10,865 nt of DNA from assembly GCA_002719475.1 (NCBI GenBank), contig PBHQ01000037.1, forward strand, positions 1 through 10,865, read 5' to 3'. The stretch's first letter is position 1. Each line of letters begins with the position of its first letter. The stretch is from Methanobacteriota archaeon. Its GTDB lineage: Archaea; Thermoplasmatota; Poseidoniia; Poseidoniales; Poseidoniaceae. The translations under genes and the position numbers were made by a program. Shown here in pieces: positions 7,201-10,865 of this stretch. The notes beneath the pieces were generated by a model. It saw only the letters and a program-made list of their open reading frames with translations. It was not told the origin of the DNA and searched no databases.

Positions 7201-9453
7201 AAGAGAGGCAACGCCCTGACCACTACCAGAATATGCGGAGCAGTTGTTGACAATATCTCTATTCAATACGGTCACAGAGGCATTTGAAAGCGAGTTATTC
7301 CAAATCATAACCTTGTCAATCATACCTTCAAAGAATGAGTTACCTGCCCTGTTTACTCCTAATTTGTATAAATCAAAATTATTGATAGAACCATTAGAAT
7401 AAGCATTGCTTTGGACCAATACTCCGTCCATATATTGCCTTACTTCACCCGCTTCAAAGACTGATACTAGATGCGTCCATTTCTGTGCCTCAACTGCACC
7501 GAAATCTTTGGTTTGGTTATTGTGAAACTTCCATACTCCGCCAGAAATCATATGCTGGAATGAGCCATTAGAACCAGCGTTGTCGTCTATTGCAAAGGTA
7601 GACGCATACGTAGTTTGATTTGTCGAGTTAGCCCATACCCACTGGCTGATAGAAAAGTTGCCTGTCCAATCATCCACCTCAACTTCTGCACGATCATCAT
7701 CCCCATCAAACCACAGACAATTTCCATCGATGCAAGTTCTCCAATTGCTAGAGTTCATACCATACAAAGTAAAGTGCGAATCATCAACGCTGTTGTTGCT
7801 TTGGCTTCCCGCACCTTCTTCGAAATCCCAAGCGTGAATCAAATCCTCCGATTGTGGAATTGCATCGTTTGCGACGAAAAATGCGCTTGCTGGGACATGA
7901 GATTTGCTGACATTAGGCCCTTGCCATGAGACGATTAAACCATGAGGACCTCCACCTTGAAAGAATTCCACCTTGAAATCATGCATTCCAGATGTCAGAT
8001 TCATGCTAGACGAGAATTCCCTCATCCCATGCGAACCGTAATTCTGGATCGCACTAACCCCGTTAATCCACAATTCTGAACCATCATCTGAGTTGAGGTA
8101 AAATGTCCAGTTTCCTGTTTCTGGAATCTCGATCAGGCCGCTAAATCTAGCTCCCCAATTATTCTTGAATCTATCATCGAGGCCAGGATAGGCATTGTAG
8201 GATGAGGAATACGCCAGACTGCTTTCAATGCGAGCGTGATCCGGAATTCGATCGATGAGGTCAGGCATAGAAGCGGTGTTGAAACTGATTCCTTCGTTGT
8301 CGAAATATTCAGCATGCATTCCTTGTAGCATATACCCCGATTCTTGAGTACATTGTGAGGAAATCTTGGCTTCCTGAGCACCGTTACCACCTTGTTTAGT
8401 CTCTGTTTGATACATCCATTCAAAACCATCAGCACCAGAAACCGATGGAGATGAAACGTTCCAATGTCTAGAACCACTAGACCATGATTCATCCAAAGTG
8501 TCGAACCCTCCGTTACTCAATTGATTCCTGTTCCACTCACCATCATTTGAGCCCCATGATGCATAAGCGATGATGTTACTGATATTGGTGAGAAAGGTGG
8601 AGTTTTGGTTGAAAATTACTGGTAAGCCCATGGTGTCGTTCAGAGAGGTATTGGCTGCATAGAGGTCATCGTTCCAAAATTTGTATCCGGACTCATTGCG
8701 ATTACTTGCTAGATCCAAAACGAAGTTTCCTCTTTGTCCAAGCGAATTGTTGGCTTTTTCGATAAGGCCAAGGGCGGTTTCTACGGTATATCCTGTCAAT
8801 CTGGTAACCAAATAAAATCCATGCTCTTCTCTAGAGAACGATTCGTAAATTCCTCCATTCAATGGTCCATAATTATGTTCAATCCACCAATCTTGGTCGA
8901 TTCCGGCTTTGTAATCCCCTTCGACAAGTGCAATCTCATTATCAAAAGAAACCTTGTTGTTTCCTCCACTCACTCTGAGAGGAATTCCTTTTGTGGTCAC
9001 AAGATAGTTGATTTCTTTACTTCGGTGTTGGCTCTGGTTCAACCAATCCATCATTGGTTCGACAAAATAAGTGTTGAATTGGTTGCGATTGATGGTTTCA
9101 GATGTAGGGGTATCGCTGTTATTGAAGATTAGAACATTGTTCATACTGATGTTTCGCGCATTAATGAATGCCCAACCTATGGTCCTACTGGCTGCACTCT
9201 GATTGTTGATTAAGATCGCAACATCGTCATAATCCATGTATTCAGTTTGTTCAAAGCCCCCTGGAACCGCTATATCATTGAAAGTAGCAGCACCTTCATC
9301 CCTAGAGTAGGTAAAATCGAATTCCTCGATACTCCCCAAGTTGGAGAGGCCTTGCGTCCAACTACACAACAACAACATCAACAGCACCGCGCAGCAACCT
9401 AGACGGGCGCGCTGCGGCTCCATATTTCGTTCGTGTAAACAATCAATCATCAT
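4279..9453 (-). CDS. Giant surface protein: TIGR03790 domain interrupted by PA14 and LamG, CARDB/Ig-like modules, TM anchor
   Basis: 1724 residues as drawn. A signal peptide covers about 11-36; the ATG at 9423 (residue 11) gives a more compact one and may be the true start, and neither has a clear ribosome site. Residues 76-306 resemble the first part of TIGR03790-family proteins (NNQSAASRTIGWAFINARNI, YLVTTKGIPLR, IIAYASWGSND). Residues about 865-955 give the family's last part (VKGYVYEPYLTAVAYP, WMGVAVGDPKMAAF). Between them lie a carbohydrate-binding-like start (NGGFDTLDESW, 314-368), a PA14 domain (379-525; NNWGARFSGLIEIPETGNW, DDGSELWING), a LamG/concanavalin-like domain (536-728; HAWDFEEGAG, DGVLVQ, MIDKVMIW) and a beta-rich stretch (740-855). 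A CARDB-like module (970-1063) and several Ig-like modules follow, then a Pro/Cys/acidic stalk, a membrane helix at about 1651-1671, RKRKEEE and an acidic tail of some 50 residues. Many NxS/T sites suggest N-glycosylation. It is exported and anchored, with the modules pointing to sugar or surface binding. Activity is unknown. Confidence 0.92.
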   Translation of the reverse strand: MMIDCLHERNMEPQRARLGCCAVLLMLLLCSWTQGLSNLGSIEEFDFTYSRDEGAATFNDIAVPGGFEQTEYMDYDDVAILINNQSAASRTIGWAFINARNISMNNVLIFNNSDTPTSETINRNQFNTYFVEPMMDWLNQSQHRSKEINYLVTTKGIPLRVSGGNNKVSFDNEIALVEGDYKAGIDQDWWIEHNYGPLNGGIYESFSREEHGFYLVTRLTGYTVETALGLIEKANNSLGQRGNFVLDLASNRNESGYKFWNDDLYAANTSLNDTMGLPVIFNQNSTFLTNISNIIAYASWGSNDGEWNRNQLSNGGFDTLDESWSSGSRHWNVSSPSVSGADGFEWMYQTETKQGGNGAQEAKISSQCTQESGYMLQGMHAEYFDNEGISFNTASMPDLIDRIPDHARIESSLAYSSSYNAYPGLDDRFKNNWGARFSGLIEIPETGNWTFYLNSDDGSELWINGVSAIQNYGSHGMREFSSSMNLTSGMHDFKVEFFQGGGPHGLIVSWQGPNVSKSHVPASAFFVANDAIPQSEDLIHAWDFEEGAGSQSNNSVDDSHFTLYGMNSSNWRTCIDGNCLWFDGDDDRAEVEVDDWTGNFSISQWVWANSTNQTTYASTFAIDDNAGSNGSFQHMISGGVWKFHNNQTKDFGAVEAQKWTHLVSVFEAGEVRQYMDGVLVQSNAYSNGSINNFDLYKLGVNRAGNSFFEGMIDKVMIWNNSLSNASVTVLNRDIVNNCSAYSGSGQGVASLETIHDIPEDFTGHVWNIFVYGRRSGDVYGEYSIEVSSLDSDGNVFHTNTSSNQAFTATSWSSTSMRFRPHADATSLRIRVILDIVSTSSDGSLFIDSAVLRIIRPHMGWENGSIAETAVSTGARSFNWGTTYGQSLVADLLEDGVSGVKGYVYEPYLTAVAYPSVMTTAYANGYTWAESIYMANPLMSWMGVAVGDPKMAAFADILHDVNISDIMANETPTKNRTSVLEVLIENLAPSAGVGVLEVRERQGNALVGMVNLTLPAGDQPGSRTLVQVNIMPQRTGFTEFVVKWVNASGYNERIKNNNVMIINLLVNEAPSVTDAYCQSDIIYRGSSFTCSVQAEDDREVVAVQIGWRIQDGEGNWSEATMVSAGSSDNSTWWTGVSIPSNSSLGELELIVIALDDQGYDSGLLRFTNVTQVIDAVANWYGPHIEGIDADDWPGIGQLSFNANGLKRAATSQIKACVLDADHDFETQQPIFYSSSGTIGNTSMEETNTPDLTCYVTNLSVPSGGDLAAIEIGFMLDDGSSIYRNVIPGDEVPVPVLELRDSNNQSLDFASGSVGESIWVELNDRDDPLSSAYGDLKVRWPGHVERIASVDISQGESGVLVELPYPQDSLELGDIEVELSLRAAHSAQVEISETWPVLLTSPVGLGIELCDMEGQSIDGLVRGHQSIATLYVQSHRPVANTFASLSQSGWSVSPTPLQDEDHSGKCLNEIENATYIERFRVIADSSFVEGEVTLTITFNDIDGLMVRESVELNVVRSRPEVNLSAPESVLVGEKLRVEVMVKDLDGVQGTQCTFTLKDRESREVFSHSMLIEVQDEMYGSTTFSYPTPAKNSSVNQPPWQVSVACTDSDGDSSEAILNHTVDAEFPPPCTENCEEKDASKEQQASTGFSSQETLMVSVAGVLILLAVLSFLFLRKRKEEEIIDPWSQRDDSQSAVSQGEIVEHQNILQEEVEVEPSEFSDVLADII

Positions 9454-9562
9454 GGCTTCGCTTGTAGGTTTGTCAAAACATCAAACTGAACATGTATCAA
9501 ATGCTACAAGGAGAGTACCTCGGCGATGAGGATAAGTAGCCCTGCCCTTCATCCGCAGGTCG

Positions 9563-10189
9563 ATGGTCGAACTATACATGGCAAGAACATGCCGATATGG
9601 TACACTCAGAGTCATTGGTGGCGAACTGCATAAGCAGGAAGCAGATGTTCTTGTGACCCCTGCAAACAATCGGCTATCGGGACGCGAAGGATTGGATGCC
9701 ATGGTGCACAAAGCAGCCGGCGAAGAATTGCGCCAGAAATGTCAGGAAATCTCGATAGAACAACGTACGAAGAATCTACCACCTTGTCCAGTCACCACTT
9801 GTGTTACAACTGAACCGTACGACCTCAATGACAAATTCAAGCACATTATTCACCTTGTAGGACCTGATTGCCGTCGTCCAAACCAAGATGAAGCTAGAAG
9901 AGAATTAATTCGCGAAGCATATGCATCATTGATTGCTGAATTGAAATCCATGAAGAAAGTAAAGACCGTCGTGGCACCACCCATTTCCATGGGCGTATTC
10001 GCGTATCCTCACAGGGAAGGAGCAAGGATGACACTTGAGATTCTTCTCGATTGGCTTGAAAATGATGAGAAGAATAAGATTGAGGATTACACTATCATCG
10101 TGAAAGAAAAGAATTTCATCAATAACATGAGAACTGTTTACCGAGAGACTGAAGATACTCTTCCTGGTACAGATACCACGAATGACTGA
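9563..10189 (+). CDS. Macrodomain (ADP-ribose-binding family) protein
   Basis: A 208-residue protein with a single macrodomain. The signature VLVTPANNRLSG (29-40) is followed by REGLDAMVHKAAG (41-53), HIIHLVGP (94-101) and APPISMGVFAYP (138-149). Macrodomains bind ADP-ribose or its derivatives, and many remove it from proteins or nucleic acids. Here the usual glycine-rich GGGGVxxAIH reads GREGLDAMVH, and the second loop IStGxxGYP reads ISMGVFAYP, so the ligand or activity may differ. The protein is soluble. The start at 9563 is the first ATG; an ATG at 9578 would trim five residues, and neither has a well-placed ribosome site. The gene is divergent from the giant surface gene across about 110 bases in which I see no clear TATA box. 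Its stop codon touches the stop of the convergent right-hand gene. Confidence 0.9.
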   Translation: MVELYMARTCRYGTLRVIGGELHKQEADVLVTPANNRLSGREGLDAMVHKAAGEELRQKCQEISIEQRTKNLPPCPVTTCVTTEPYDLNDKFKHIIHLVGPDCRRPNQDEARRELIREAYASLIAELKSMKKVKTVVAPPISMGVFAYPHREGARMTLEILLDWLENDEKNKIEDYTIIVKEKNFINNMRTVYRETEDTLPGTDTTND

Positions 10190-10865
10190 TCACTCTTCGT
10201 AAGTTGTTGCATTAATCGGATAGAACTCGGCCATATCCCCAAATTCTTCCAATAGACTTGGGCCCCTAGCAAGATAGTAGACCGAACCTCTACCATCTCT
10301 GGAATCCTCTGCGGTAGAATTGTTACTCGATGCACACGGACCAGTACAACCATCGGCAAAGGCAACGTATACACGCCCTTCTCTGTCGATATGAAGGTCA
10401 TTGAAATCCAAAAGGTTCCTGTTTGAACCACCAATATCTCGACAGTCTCCGGAGTTCAAACAGATTGATCCCATTTGAACTGGGTCATCGGTCACTCTTC
10501 TAGTATGGAAGGTGGGTTCATCGTCCAAAGCATTGAGACTGTATGTAATGTAGAGATGGTAGGACACATTGTTTGGTGCATAATGAGCATTACCATCCCA
10601 GGGGTTACCATCGATATCCGATTGATTCAGCATTTCAGAATTTTCACTTCCAAGATACATTACTGCAATCCGTCCTGGATCACCCGCATCAGTCTGCGGA
10701 AATACCGATGAAATGACTTCAACAGGAGAAATCCGAATGCTATCTTGCTCCCAAGTTTCGCCCGAATCGGTAGAACGGGACATGTAAACTCCCTCATCTG
10801 CACCTGTCCAAACATGATAAGCATTGGAGGCTGTATCTGTTGAAACCTCTGAATTCTTTCGAGGG
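10190..10865 (-). CDS. Sialidase/BNR (Asp-box) beta-propeller-like protein, C-terminal part (5' end off window)
   Basis: The minus frame is open from the right edge to the TGA at 10190-10192, giving the last 224 residues. The ATG at 10783 is internal: 27 codons before it continue the same fold (AYHVWTGADEGVYMSRS). STDSGETW is a textbook Asp-box (SxDxGxTW) of sialidase-type beta-propellers. DPGRIAVMYLGS and LHIDREGRVYVAFADGC are typical propeller strand repeats of the same superfamily. Several NxS/T sites and cysteine pairs (CLNSGDC, CTGPC) suggest an exported protein, but the signal peptide would lie outside the window. No C-terminal anchor is seen; it ends in NATTYEE. Catalytic residues of true sialidases cannot be judged from this part, so glycosidase activity is not claimed. 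Confidence 0.85.
   Translation of the reverse strand, partial: PRKNSEVSTDTASNAYHVWTGADEGVYMSRSTDSGETWEQDSIRISPVEVISSVFPQTDAGDPGRIAVMYLGSENSEMLNQSDIDGNPWDGNAHYAPNNVSYHLYITYSLNALDDEPTFHTRRVTDDPVQMGSICLNSGDCRDIGGSNRNLLDFNDLHIDREGRVYVAFADGCTGPCASSNNSTAEDSRDGRGSVYYLARGPSLLEEFGDMAEFYPINATTYEE

Noticed and set aside
8133..8492. 119-codon minus-strand frame inside the giant gene
   Set aside because: It is in another frame of the PA14 region, which is clearly coding in the main frame.

Overview
The window looks like a piece of an archaeal genome, most likely a marine Thermoplasmatota-type euryarchaeon such as Marine Group II. This is inferred from a clear MC1-type chromosomal protein, a stand-alone Lrp/AsnC ligand-binding (RAM) domain of a type common in archaea, a membrane-linked tandem winged-helix regulator, strong GGAGGT ribosome sites beside TATA-like boxes, and very large Asn-glycosylation-rich surface proteins. 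No rRNA, tRNA, CRISPR array or transposase was seen, and coding density is high.

Layout. Positions 1-2496 (minus, open at the left edge) hold most of a large membrane protein. It has a signal peptide, four BsuPI-like repeats each with a cysteine pair, an acidic linker, one or two membrane segments, then cytoplasmic-type winged-helix DNA-binding domains. A divergent intergenic region with a perfect 7+3+7 palindrome separates it from a metallo-beta-lactamase-fold hydrolase of the glyoxalase II/ETHE1 type (2605-3360, plus). Two oppositely oriented hairpin terminators follow, then the convergent MC1 gene (3498-3761, minus), which has a TATA box, a Shine-Dalgarno site and a hairpin-rich 3' region. 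Next is a small RAM-domain protein (3995-4228, minus), and upstream of it a giant surface protein (4279-9453, minus). In that protein a TIGR03790-family domain appears to be interrupted by carbohydrate-binding-like, PA14 and LamG modules, followed by CARDB/Ig-like modules, a membrane anchor and an acidic tail.

A macrodomain protein (9563-10189, plus) diverges from the giant gene. Its stop codon abuts exactly the stop codon of a sialidase/Asp-box-type protein (10190-10865, minus) that is open at the right edge.

How they may work together. Two or three of the genes encode exported proteins with sugar- or surface-binding modules. The left-hand protein could pass an outside signal directly to DNA. 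MC1 and the RAM protein are housekeeping chromatin and metabolite-sensing candidates. No gene-to-gene pathway is proven by the sequence. The best candidate for something little described is the pair of unusual architectures: the membrane-spanning BsuPI-repeat/winged-helix regulator, and the nested-domain TIGR03790 surface protein.
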